64,000 nt of DNA from NCBI RefSeq assembly GCF_009727955.1, contig NZ_WOBR01000010.1, forward strand, positions 248,001-312,000. Reading direction: 5' to 3'. This document shows positions 17,401 through 25,496 of the stretch, piece by piece. Both the position numbers and the translations under genes were made by a program. The notes under the pieces are model-generated. The model was given only the letters and a program-made list of their open reading frames with translations, had not been told where the DNA came from and did no database searches. Numbering within the stretch: position 1 is the stretch's first letter; each line of letters opens with the position of its first letter. The stretch is from Aliivibrio fischeri. Its GTDB lineage: Bacteria > Pseudomonadota > Gammaproteobacteria > Enterobacterales > Vibrionaceae.

Positions 17401-18152
17401 TCATCTAAACGAGATAGCCAGAGTGTACCAGCACTATTACTTACAGAGGGTTCTAAAGAAAGGCGCTGTAATAGTTGCATTGCTTCAGGATTAGAAGGGT
17501 TTCCACGTGAGATATGTTCAGCATAAGCTAATTGGAAATCTGGTACTCCAGGGTGTTCTTTATTCAATTTTTTTAAACCGAACAATACTCGTCGTTCATG
17601 CCCTTCAACTCCTGATTCTATTTTCAAATATTGAAGCTGAATTTCAGGTGTTGGCATACCATTAGGAAACAGTTTTTTTAATCCGGTTAATGCCTGCTTA
17701 TTTCGCCCAGATCGGGCTTGCAGCATAATTTGCTGATATGCCACCTTGTTATCACCATAAAGTGAAAGTACATCATTAAGTTGTCTGGTTACTTTTGATT
17801 TTGGATGCTTTTGCTGTAATTTTTTTAAAATTACTTTCGCTTGTTCAACTTGACCTGATTTAGCCAAGTATTGCGCCTGAAAACTAAGTCCCTCAGCATT
17901 TTCAGGATCAATAGCAAATAACCGCTTTAACGTAGTTTGCGTAATATCAGGACGATGAAGTAACTGAGCATAAGTTAATTGTTTAATTAACCATGCTTTA
18001 GATTGAATCTTAGATACATCTTGTTGAAAAACTATTGGCTTATGATTATGAATATCTCGATTCAACGAAACAGCAGATACTGGTGCTGCATACATAGCCC
18101 CTAGCACTGCAAAAGAAATAAATTGCTTAATACGGTATTTACTTACTGACAT
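14409..18152 (-). CDS. bcsC: Cellulose synthase outer-membrane export protein BcsC
   Basis: BcsC conducts the cellulose chain across the periplasm and outer membrane. After an N-terminal signal peptide (about 1-27) come some 800 residues of tetratricopeptide repeats, for example ILGALGMTYLRLGQQEAALSYF-type units, which in the family contact peptidoglycan and the BcsB periplasmic ring. The last 330 or so residues are an outer-membrane beta-barrel with alternating aromatic strands (FGVDYSAREG onwards). Length 1247 fits the family (E. coli 1157). It overlaps the end of bcsZ by ten bases, as the last gene of the minus-strand bcs operon. Confidence 0.95.
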   Translation of the reverse strand: MSVSKYRIKQFISFAVLGAMYAAPVSAVSLNRDIHNHKPIVFQQDVSKIQSKAWLIKQLTYAQLLHRPDITQTTLKRLFAIDPENAEGLSFQAQYLAKSGQVEQAKVILKKLQQKHPKSKVTRQLNDVLSLYGDNKVAYQQIMLQARSGRNKQALTGLKKLFPNGMPTPEIQLQYLKIESGVEGHERRVLFGLKKLNKEHPGVPDFQLAYAEHISRGNPSNPEAMQLLQRLSLEPSVSNSAGTLWLSRLDDTYITDDVVLQYAILASYFPSNTKYKKAWIDAKKRLDKEKELRKDPRYMAKLDGLKELERGHYLNAQQKLFTALKARPNDPEILGALGMTYLRLGQQEAALSYFQKAKKYDKDLRNTDKWNGLINSSSYWAYLEIGEKKMKRGDFDGASRKYHQAVKFEPDDPYAYNYLAELALVQHNNEEALRYYKIALSKNSLDETALRGWFNVNIALYGEEQALRSGHKLSKNAQKVLAERFHEVEISMLMAELNQAMKRGDMVAANTIVDKLLSDPPSSPWLRSDVADSLHLIGQEQRADRQMRIWSMETPTPEMKFAYALYLARHGNTPEAINQLTAISKEKRSDAMISNLNRLEMSQTFGSLYVLAKDDPDAAEREIERLKVKYASNPDATMSLIDIQYQLGFSDKAVESLGKIHPADAWEMETQLHYGELLFKFEQNSEFEAWQQSIKTESFHDNLTIDQAIRRDLLFAEYAYKNEQYEEAEYYYSLASQLHSQYQHDALLGLIKSREALGKEETVLPLALHLYSEEKALSSRNSVELAGILSRYEHQQEASLLVKGLSNKQDSDAIDYRDGMSVAMTQQDWGLAKDMAKLALIEDALDPQGGPAVVQDKAQIKNEDNDNPKNMPLRHLYHDADDNWLTRNVKSDLDDIYARDQGYVSFGVDYSAREGANKSVQIPVEAIIPMPEYDGHLQLRADVVHLNSGDIDYYKTTASMNEKNTGTAFGIGWLADSWSADIGTTPMGFDQQNIVGGLNLSGDLGDIGWKATLSRRAETSSTLSYAGMTVPDTVSNHQGDEWGGVMKTGIKLGGSYDLGGDVGYWASAQFHKMTGKSVEDNTRLGLLGGTYWKIINENDRRLSLGLNLMYLNYDKNLSEYAYGYGGYYSPQDYFSVSIPVNYYERINNGLSYLVSGSISNSWTKEDDPYVEGATLDSSSGGGFGFSLEAAVEQRISKRWYLGAAIDIQRSDFYEPNHLLFYAKYTFTDRWQPISMPVDPLALYGDFD

Positions 18153-19321
18153 ACATTAACCCACTTAGGAGTAACACTGCCATCATCATTAAAAGCGTAC
18201 AAATCTTCATGCCAACCAAGACCAAATAATGTCAGCACACTATTATAGTAATAATCATTTTGAATCTTTGGCAATTCTGCTTGGATTTTCTTCTCATATT
18301 CAACAACATGTGTATTTGAATCTAATGAAGATAATAAAGGTAAAATAGCCGCATTCATTCCGGTTCCACCTTGGTTTTTACCTTTGCCTGTTAACACATT
18401 TATTGTCTCAGGCATCCCTTTATTTCTTTCTATAGTACGAAGTAATGGCTTCATTTTACTAAGTAACAACGCTTTATTAGGATCACTGTTTGGTAGCATT
18501 CCTGCCCACAAATACACTCTAATTGCATTATAGCTGCCAACACTTTGGGTCTTTGAGTCTTTTTTAAATTGAGTTTTATCCCATTCAACCCAATCAGGAC
18601 TATAGCCTTTTGGCATGGTTTCATTTAATAACCTTGCACTTGATTGATATAGTTCAGACCATTGGTAATTAGGGAAAACAGTATTCATTCGAGTTAGCAA
18701 CTGCAATGGAACATAGCTCGGGTTTAAACGAACATGATTTTTACCTAATACAAACCCTACTTTACCCGGTAATAATACCGTTCCAAGACCTGACACTTTG
18801 ATGGTTTCTTCACGTAAAATTCGACTTGCCAATAAATGCCCAAGAGATTGGTAGTAATGGTTATCCCACAATCTCCCAGCTTCAATCAAACTATAAGCAA
18901 TCCATAAATCTGAATCAGAGGCAGAGTTAGAATCTAAAATACCTTGTGAACCATCAGGTAAAGTTCCCCATAACCAAGCTGGGAGTTGTGCGGTTAAATC
19001 TCCCCCAGCTAAATGCAGCTCAGTCCAGCCGAGTAATTCATCAAATGTTTTTTTATCATTCGCAATTAATGCAAAAAATAAGGCATAAGATTGACCTTCT
19101 GATGTCGTAATTGAGCGAGGATCACTATTATCAATGACTCGACCATTCTCAATATAATGTTGTTTAAAGCTTTCCCATTGCCCCCATTCACACTGGTTCT
19201 CTTTTATTAGTGCGGCTGATGATACGATTTGGGTTGGGTAATTTTCATCTTGAGCAATAGCTGAAGAAGAGCAAGTTAACGTGCCAATTAATAGACTCAA
19301 TACCGTTAATTGCATTTTCAT
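18143..19321 (-). CDS. bcsZ: Periplasmic endo-1,4-glucanase BcsZ (GH8)
   Basis: This is the cellulase that accompanies bacterial cellulose synthases, trimming or untangling the nascent polymer in the periplasm. A signal peptide ends near residue 23. The glycoside hydrolase family 8 signature is TTSEGQSYALFF, with E75 as the probable acid catalyst, and the second conserved stretch SASDSDLWIAYSLIEAGRLW carries the paired aspartates (D136/D138). Length 392 compares with 368 in E. coli. The ATG overlaps the bcsB stop codon by one base, which points to translational coupling. Confidence 0.95.
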   Translation of the reverse strand: MKMQLTVLSLLIGTLTCSSSAIAQDENYPTQIVSSAALIKENQCEWGQWESFKQHYIENGRVIDNSDPRSITTSEGQSYALFFALIANDKKTFDELLGWTELHLAGGDLTAQLPAWLWGTLPDGSQGILDSNSASDSDLWIAYSLIEAGRLWDNHYYQSLGHLLASRILREETIKVSGLGTVLLPGKVGFVLGKNHVRLNPSYVPLQLLTRMNTVFPNYQWSELYQSSARLLNETMPKGYSPDWVEWDKTQFKKDSKTQSVGSYNAIRVYLWAGMLPNSDPNKALLLSKMKPLLRTIERNKGMPETINVLTGKGKNQGGTGMNAAILPLLSSLDSNTHVVEYEKKIQAELPKIQNDYYYNSVLTLFGLGWHEDLYAFNDDGSVTPKWVNVCQ

Positions 19322-21615
19322 TATTCATCTTCCTCTGTGTTTAAACGTTTTTTGGCGATACGGCGAAGTACTCTAAATAAAATAATTGTAACCATTACAA
19401 CTAATAATGCGGCAAGCAAAGCCATCACTAACGGGTGTTTTGAAAAGTGATACCAAATCAGCTGAGAAATAGGTAATTCACCTACGTAGTAGTGTTCCCC
19501 TACATTAAAACTTGCCACCTCATCATCTCGTAAAGTAATAACAGAACCAAACATTGCCGACACTTTACCGCTGTCATTTAAGGCTTCATTTACTAATGCG
19601 AAAGATTCCGGAGTTTGGGCTAATACACTCACAATGGTTCGCTGCGAAGTATAGGGTGATTCCATACTAGTGATAGCTGCAAAATTACCCGTTGTATTAA
19701 TGCTGACTGAATCAGAAATTTGTTGGTTCTTTCCTGATGATGCCCCCCAAACTTTCTCTTTTTGAGATTCATTTTTACTTGGTAATTGAACAATGCGGTT
19801 CGATGCGACCAATTGAATATTTTCAATTTTTTCTTTGTTTATCGACGCTAATTCGGGAGTCATCCCTATCGTTAAAATGTCTTTATTTTCTAATTCACTT
19901 TCATTCCACTGATCAGTTAAAGCCACATTTAATACTGAATAACCAGTATGAGAACCAAATACCCCCATCATATTAACGAAAGTCTGAACCTCTTCTGTAC
20001 TTGGTTGTTTAGGTAACACAACTACGGTTTCTGACAGATCGGCCATTCGTGTAAATGGATAGCCAGAATTGGCAAAAGCGCGCATATTCGGCATTTCAAT
20101 ATAATGAGAGAATCCTGAAAAATCGATGGTCGAATCAGAGTTGATGACTGCATAATTTTTACTTGGCTGCATAGTTTGACATTGATCTTTACCACCAACC
20201 GATGAAGCAAATCCAAACTCAAATTTCACTTCATTTTTACTACCAACTTGGAAAGCAGGAATACGAACCACTTGACCATTACCAAGCAAATCATCGTCTA
20301 ACAAAGGGAGTCTCAAGTGAGTATTGTCATTCGATTCACCCGAGGTATTTAAATTAAACGCTTTTACAAATTGATTATTAACGCTCAAGCTCATTCTAGA
20401 GCCTGAGTTATCCATCAATGGTGGTGTATAACGATAATTCAAATCAAATGGAATGCCGTTACTTTGCCAAGTGAATAAATCAGGTGGCAATCTAAAGTGA
20501 AGAGAAATTGGCGGTGGATTTTGCCCTTCAACTTGTAATGTCATGCCTTCAGTTAACAGTTCTGATAACGCAACAGGTCTGTCTGTATTTATCCAATTAG
20601 GTGCATCATAAGGAGTACGAGGAACTAATTGTTTTGCTGAATTAATTTTTGCCGACGGTCCTGTTAGCAAATCTTGCCCTAGTGCCAACCCTTTTACTGC
20701 GGTAATTAAATCATCGCTGTCTCTACCCATTATCAACAACAATTTAACGTAAGGATCCGTAGGATGAGAAATCATTTGAATACGTGGCCCATCTGCATCT
20801 GGAAAATCACGTAAAAAATCAGGTTTACTATCATTGGTAATGAAAACAATGGCATCACTTTTTGGTAATTGATCTTCCAATACAGGGAAGGTCGCTCCAC
20901 GCCATTGAGCTAATGCACCAAAATAGGACGAGGCAATACCTGCCGCTTTAATTTCATTAAGATCAAGCTTCTCACCAAATACCATTGGTAAATTAACATG
21001 CTTCATGTCTCTTGAATCAAAAAATGGAGCGGGTAATAAACTTAAATCGTTATTAATTTTTGTTTTTTGAGTCGCTAATGTAATTGTACTTTGAGAGCTG
21101 ATTTCAGTCCAAATACTATTGTCATTTGGATTACTGCATGACATAGATGCATTACCAACCAATTCAAATTTGAGTTGGTTAAAATCAGTAAACAAGCGCG
21201 GATCAAGCTCAAGATCAACATTTCCTTTCTGGCCTTGCATACCATCAGAAATAGCAACAACCCCAGCCAATTGATTATTAAAATACACCTTGATATGTGA
21301 AACCATAGAAAGCAATGCTGGTGATGGCGTAAAATCAAAATGAAGAGAAGCTGTGGACACAACCTCATCTAAACGTGAACCAAAACCAATATAAGCAGTA
21401 CTTTCACTCCCCTGCAAGCGGATTGATTCTCCATAACCAAGATCACCAAAACTGAACGTTTCTTTCGTAATAATTGAAGATGCTTGTGATGTTTGTATTA
21501 TTCCATTTTGTAATGGGGCATTGTCATTATGAGCCGTAGCCACTGATGCATTTGCACCCGAGCTCATAAGACCTATTGCTACTGCAAGAACGCTTATTTT
21601 TGTTTTAATCGACAT
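19321..21615 (-). CDS. bcsB: Cellulose synthase regulatory subunit BcsB
   Basis: BcsB is the periplasmic subunit that caps the BcsA channel and guides the glucan, with carbohydrate-binding and flavodoxin-like domains and one C-terminal membrane anchor. Here the signal peptide is MSIKTKISVLAVAIGLMSSG, and the C-terminal segment near residues 725-748 (PLVMALLAALLVVMVTIILF) is the anchor that completes BcsA. The start was placed at 21615 rather than 57 bases upstream because this gives a clean signal peptide and only an 11-base overlap with bcsA. Length is about 764. Confidence 0.94.
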   Translation of the reverse strand: MSIKTKISVLAVAIGLMSSGANASVATAHNDNAPLQNGIIQTSQASSIITKETFSFGDLGYGESIRLQGSESTAYIGFGSRLDEVVSTASLHFDFTPSPALLSMVSHIKVYFNNQLAGVVAISDGMQGQKGNVDLELDPRLFTDFNQLKFELVGNASMSCSNPNDNSIWTEISSQSTITLATQKTKINNDLSLLPAPFFDSRDMKHVNLPMVFGEKLDLNEIKAAGIASSYFGALAQWRGATFPVLEDQLPKSDAIVFITNDSKPDFLRDFPDADGPRIQMISHPTDPYVKLLLIMGRDSDDLITAVKGLALGQDLLTGPSAKINSAKQLVPRTPYDAPNWINTDRPVALSELLTEGMTLQVEGQNPPPISLHFRLPPDLFTWQSNGIPFDLNYRYTPPLMDNSGSRMSLSVNNQFVKAFNLNTSGESNDNTHLRLPLLDDDLLGNGQVVRIPAFQVGSKNEVKFEFGFASSVGGKDQCQTMQPSKNYAVINSDSTIDFSGFSHYIEMPNMRAFANSGYPFTRMADLSETVVVLPKQPSTEEVQTFVNMMGVFGSHTGYSVLNVALTDQWNESELENKDILTIGMTPELASINKEKIENIQLVASNRIVQLPSKNESQKEKVWGASSGKNQQISDSVSINTTGNFAAITSMESPYTSQRTIVSVLAQTPESFALVNEALNDSGKVSAMFGSVITLRDDEVASFNVGEHYYVGELPISQLIWYHFSKHPLVMALLAALLVVMVTIILFRVLRRIAKKRLNTEEDE

Positions 21616-24232
21616 AACTGATTGCACTCTGAAAATTGACTTTTTTTGGTTTAAATGTGAGTAAAAACTCACTTGTTATAGTTATTAGTTTTACGATAGC
21701 TCGCACCGTTTTAGGGCTATAAGCTATTGTGTTTTTGTATCCTTTTGCCCCAATTTTAAATACGCTGAGCATGCTGGATAACGGTTTGTCACTTTGATAA
21801 CTTTTTTGCCATTTACTCCATACATCTGCACGAGCAAAAGTACATTGCACATAATCTATGTTCTGTTGTTTTGTTAATGGATCTAATTGCAGACCTAATG
21901 CTTTACCGTTGCTGTAAGTCACTTTTGTTGGGAACACAAAATGATGTTCGCCTCTCTGTAAAGCAATATTCAATGCATGACCTGACGGCAAATCAAGCGA
22001 TGTGGGCAATTCAACACGTAAACCACCTAATGAAAAATCCTTAATATCACAGCGTACTTTATGACCTGAAGGCAAATGTACCGACATTGGAATATTGACC
22101 ACCACACGGTGATCTTTTCTTACTTGCTTTGATTCTTCAGCAACAGCCACAGCACCACCAAGTATCAACAAATTGTAGAAAACCCACAGCAAGTTCACGA
22201 CGACACTGCCCAACTCATCACTTGGTCCCCACCCTAATCGGTAAAGACCAAAGCCGATACCTAAAATATTAAGAATAACGAGCAACCAATAAGGCTTAGA
22301 AATGGACCAGTCGTAATGCGTTTCCTCAATTAACCCCCCTTTAGCAGTAACGTTAAACGTACCTTTATGCGGAGCAAACAACGCGACAGTCGTTGGTCTT
22401 GCGATATACCATGACAATACGGTTTCATACACTTCCCCCCAGAAGGAATAGCGATATTCCCCTTGCATTCGAGAGTTCGTCATACTTGCGTGAACCATAT
22501 GTGGTAACACATATAAAATGATCGCTAATGCTGGCGCATAAATAATATACGTATGCATAAGTAAGAAAACTAATGGTGCAAGCAAAAAGATAATACGTGG
22601 AATACCCGACAAGAAATGCAACATCGCATTGGCATAACATAATCGTTGTTGCCACTTTAGGCCTTTACCTAATAATGGGTTGTCCACCCTAAAAATCTGA
22701 GCCATACCACGAGCCCAGCGGATCCGCTGTCCGATATGAGCAGATAAGGTTTCAGTTGCTAACCCAGCTGATAACGGTTTTCTCAAATACGCAGAACGAT
22801 AACCTAATCGGTGCATTCTTAATGAGGTATGTGCATCTTCTGTTACGGTTTCTACCGCAATACCACCAACCTCTTCTAAAGGCTCTCGACGTAATACGGC
22901 ACATGAACCACAGAAGAAAGAGGCATCCCATAAATCATTACCATCTTGAATTAAGCCATAAAACAAGCTTCCTTCATTTGGTACAACACCAAAGTTAGAT
23001 AAGTTTCTTTCAAATGGGTCTGGAGAAAAAAAATGGTGCGGAGTTTGAATTAAACCCAGCTTTTTATCCTTTAAAAACCACCCCATTGTTAATTGGAAAA
23101 AAGCACGTGTAGGGATATGGTCACAATCAAAAATGGCAACAAATTCACCAGAAGTTTGCTTCAAAGCATAATTTATATTACCAGCCTTAGCATGCTCATT
23201 CGTTGGTCTGCGGATATAACCGACTCCCACTTCTTTCGCGAATTCTTTAAATGAATCTCTTTTTCCATCATCAAGAATAAAGATATTCAACTTTTCTTTT
23301 GGCCAATCAACGCCTAAAGCCGAGTAAACCGTTGCTCGAACCACATCCAGATCTTCATTATACGTTGGGATCATCATATCAATCGTTGGCCACAGTGATT
23401 GATCTTCTGGTAATGACGCAGGTTGTCGATTTAAAGGCCAAATATTCTGAAAATAACCGAGAATCAGAACAATCCATGCATACGTCTCTGCCATTAAAAG
23501 TACACAGCCTAAAAATAGAGCTAACGGATCATCCCAATTTAATGAAGAGGTATATCGCCACCAGATATAACGACAGGAAACCGTAACAGACAATGTAATC
23601 AGCAATATAGTTGGAAACTTACCCGGCATACGTCGGAACATCATACCAAGAGACCATAAAGCGAAAATAAAAAACGCTTGTGCTGTTAAGCTAAATGGAA
23701 TGGTGAAGCACAATAGAGCAAGCGTACAAACAACAAAGCCAATCATTGTATTAATTACGCGTTCACTAAATATTGAATTGCGTTTCTCAGAGGTCTCTTT
23801 CTTTTTCAACTCACTGTGCTTAGAGTAATTCTCTAACCATGTCACAATAGAAGTAAGCCCTTTTAAAGGAAAATAGAAAACACGATTAATTTGTGCCCAA
23901 ATACAACTAAGCCATTGAACTAAAGAAACGTTTTGAGTCATTTTCTTTGGTTGAACAACACATACGATCCAAATCAATTGAATGAACATTCGCAATGGAT
24001 CAAAAAACTTTAATTGCGAGAAATCAATCTGTGGAAATAAGTAATACGGTAACTTCCAACTATTAACACCTGAAATAACGGGTTTTAAAAAACAAAAACA
24101 AATCACAAACCATAAAGACAATACCAATTGGCTAAGGTAAGTAGGTACTTTATTCTGAGTATAAAAATTCAATTGCAACCGAAACTCTCGAACGAATCTT
24201 GGTTGAAACAAAAATGAAAGCCAGCCAAACAT
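21605..24232 (-). CDS. bcsA: Cellulose synthase catalytic subunit BcsA
   Basis: BcsA is the inner-membrane GT2 glycosyltransferase that polymerises UDP-glucose into beta-1,4-glucan and extrudes it. The catalytic motifs are present: DDGKRDSF, DCDHIP (DxD), VTEDAHTS (TED) and QRIRW (QxxRW). A C-terminal PilZ domain has the RKDHR loop and DFSLGGLRVELP, so activity should depend on cyclic di-GMP. An N-terminal extension of about 150 residues with added hydrophobic segments precedes the core, as in enterobacterial BcsA. Length 875 is nearly identical to E. coli (872). It follows bcsQ by three bases. Confidence 0.97.
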   Translation of the reverse strand: MFGWLSFLFQPRFVREFRLQLNFYTQNKVPTYLSQLVLSLWFVICFCFLKPVISGVNSWKLPYYLFPQIDFSQLKFFDPLRMFIQLIWIVCVVQPKKMTQNVSLVQWLSCIWAQINRVFYFPLKGLTSIVTWLENYSKHSELKKKETSEKRNSIFSERVINTMIGFVVCTLALLCFTIPFSLTAQAFFIFALWSLGMMFRRMPGKFPTILLITLSVTVSCRYIWWRYTSSLNWDDPLALFLGCVLLMAETYAWIVLILGYFQNIWPLNRQPASLPEDQSLWPTIDMMIPTYNEDLDVVRATVYSALGVDWPKEKLNIFILDDGKRDSFKEFAKEVGVGYIRRPTNEHAKAGNINYALKQTSGEFVAIFDCDHIPTRAFFQLTMGWFLKDKKLGLIQTPHHFFSPDPFERNLSNFGVVPNEGSLFYGLIQDGNDLWDASFFCGSCAVLRREPLEEVGGIAVETVTEDAHTSLRMHRLGYRSAYLRKPLSAGLATETLSAHIGQRIRWARGMAQIFRVDNPLLGKGLKWQQRLCYANAMLHFLSGIPRIIFLLAPLVFLLMHTYIIYAPALAIILYVLPHMVHASMTNSRMQGEYRYSFWGEVYETVLSWYIARPTTVALFAPHKGTFNVTAKGGLIEETHYDWSISKPYWLLVILNILGIGFGLYRLGWGPSDELGSVVVNLLWVFYNLLILGGAVAVAEESKQVRKDHRVVVNIPMSVHLPSGHKVRCDIKDFSLGGLRVELPTSLDLPSGHALNIALQRGEHHFVFPTKVTYSNGKALGLQLDPLTKQQNIDYVQCTFARADVWSKWQKSYQSDKPLSSMLSVFKIGAKGYKNTIAYSPKTVRAIVKLITITSEFLLTFKPKKVNFQSAISYVD

Positions 24233-24235
24233 AGG

Positions 24236-25006
24236 TTATTTACCTTCTATCGCTTTCGTCGAAAAATGAGTTAATAGCCAAAAAGCTAATTCATTAATGC
24301 CCTGAGAGATTTGGCTATGCGGAGCATAATTGAGCACTAAACTAAGTTGTGAGCAAGCGTCTGGTACAGCAGTATCAAAGTGTAAGAACATGGGCAAACA
24401 CTGTTTATCTAATTCATATTTAAGAACCAATGATAAATCAACACTGTTATCGCTTTGTGGCTGATAGCCATTAATCAAGTAATAAGGTTTATAAAGTTCT
24501 TCAAACCGGCGAAAAATAGCATTCTGTTGGATATATGCGTAATTTTGTATGTCGGGTTTTGTAACACACAGCACCATATCTGCACTATTTAATAATGCAT
24601 CGTAACTTTCATTAAGGTCATGAACTATTGGTAGTAAAATAATTTGCCACATATTCGTTAGTTCAGACTGAGTAGGAAATATATCCAGCAAACCTTTAGA
24701 TGTGCTCAGCAATTTTTGTTGAAATGCCAATCTCTCCTCTAACGTTAATCCGCCATAAGGAATAAATGAAAGAGAATTCGGCGTCATATAAGCTGCATTT
24801 TTCCATGATTCGCCATTAAGCCATCGTTTAGCCCAGCCATCTTGAACCGACAAATCCATCGCAAAATGAAAACGCATTAAATTTTCAGAGCGAGCATCTA
24901 TAACATGAACATTTTCTTCATTTAACTCTAACGCTTGAATTAAATTAGCGGCAATAGTCGTTGATCCACTACCACCACGAATACCAGTAATTATTATTCT
25001 TTTCAT
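24236..25006 (-). CDS. bcsQ: Cellulose biosynthesis ParA-like ATPase BcsQ
   Basis: BcsQ is a MinD/ParA-type ATPase needed for cellulose secretion and reported to mark the cell pole in E. coli. The P-loop is GIRGGSGSTTIAANL. It follows the BcsQ pattern GGxGxT and lacks the usual Lys of KGGxGKT. HVIDARSEN and the later VLCVTKPDIQNYAY occupy the Walker A' and switch positions. Length 256 matches the family. Its ATG overlaps the stop of the short bcsR-like frame (ATGA), which is the normal bcsR-bcsQ layout. Confidence 0.9.
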   Translation of the reverse strand: MKRIIITGIRGGSGSTTIAANLIQALELNEENVHVIDARSENLMRFHFAMDLSVQDGWAKRWLNGESWKNAAYMTPNSLSFIPYGGLTLEERLAFQQKLLSTSKGLLDIFPTQSELTNMWQIILLPIVHDLNESYDALLNSADMVLCVTKPDIQNYAYIQQNAIFRRFEELYKPYYLINGYQPQSDNSVDLSLVLKYELDKQCLPMFLHFDTAVPDACSQLSLVLNYAPHSQISQGINELAFWLLTHFSTKAIEGK

Positions 25007-25218
25007 AACACAGATACTTTATTGAGTCTTTTATCATTAACTTTATTTTTGAATGTATTATCCGTACTATTTTGACTTTCAGATAATAAATCTAATGCTC
25101 GCCATGATTTTTTAATTTTATGATAACGTTCATTTTCTGTTAGCTCATTATATGAACGTTCATTAGTATCAAAGGCAGAAAATAAGTCAGTAATATCTTG
25201 GCTAAAATGACTAGAGAT
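25003..25218 (-). CDS. bcsR: BcsR-like small protein with no standard start codon
   Basis: A frame open from 25221 to the TGA at 25003-25005 encodes about 71 residues ending four bases into bcsQ. The segment QDITDLFSAFDTNERSYNEL followed by TENERYHKIKKSWRALDLL resembles E. coli BcsR (NDIVALKQAF...YADISQREQ...RWPLLAEF) in spacing and hydrophobic pattern. BcsR binds BcsQ and is required for cellulose export. The frame holds no ATG, GTG or TTG at a suitable place. AAGGA lies seven bases before an ATC codon (25216-25218) that is followed by TCT AGT CAT, as if an ATG had become ATC. It may use ATC, or a downstream ATT, or be disabled. The start given is therefore provisional. Confidence 0.55.
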   Translation of the reverse strand: MSSHFSQDITDLFSAFDTNERSYNELTENERYHKIKKSWRALDLLSESQNSTDNTFKNKVNDKRLNKVSVL

Positions 25219-25221
25219 AAC

Positions 25222-25496
25222 CTATTCCTTAGTGGATATTGAATCCAAATTAATTTAACAATTAATTCTATTACATATGCCTATAGATATAATACTCAAC
25301 ATTTGTATCATCTTTGAGAATGGGTGTTATATTTGTACAGTAAACTTTTAAAGATAAATACATACCAAAAAAAAGAATATAAGATAATTCTCTTAATCTA
25401 GAATTAAAAATAAAAACAATATCATGTTGTTCTTATTTTGTTATTAAAATAATCAGAATAATATATAAATATAAAGATACACAATGAGTAAACGTC
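25222..25496. promoter_or_regulatory. Divergent promoter region of the two cellulose operons
   Basis: This 275-base AT-rich gap lies between the divergent bcsRQABZC and bcsEFG transcripts and must hold both promoters. I see no convincing operator palindrome. In A. fischeri cellulose genes are known to respond to c-di-GMP-linked regulators such as VpsR, but no site can be assigned by eye. Confidence 0.5.
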
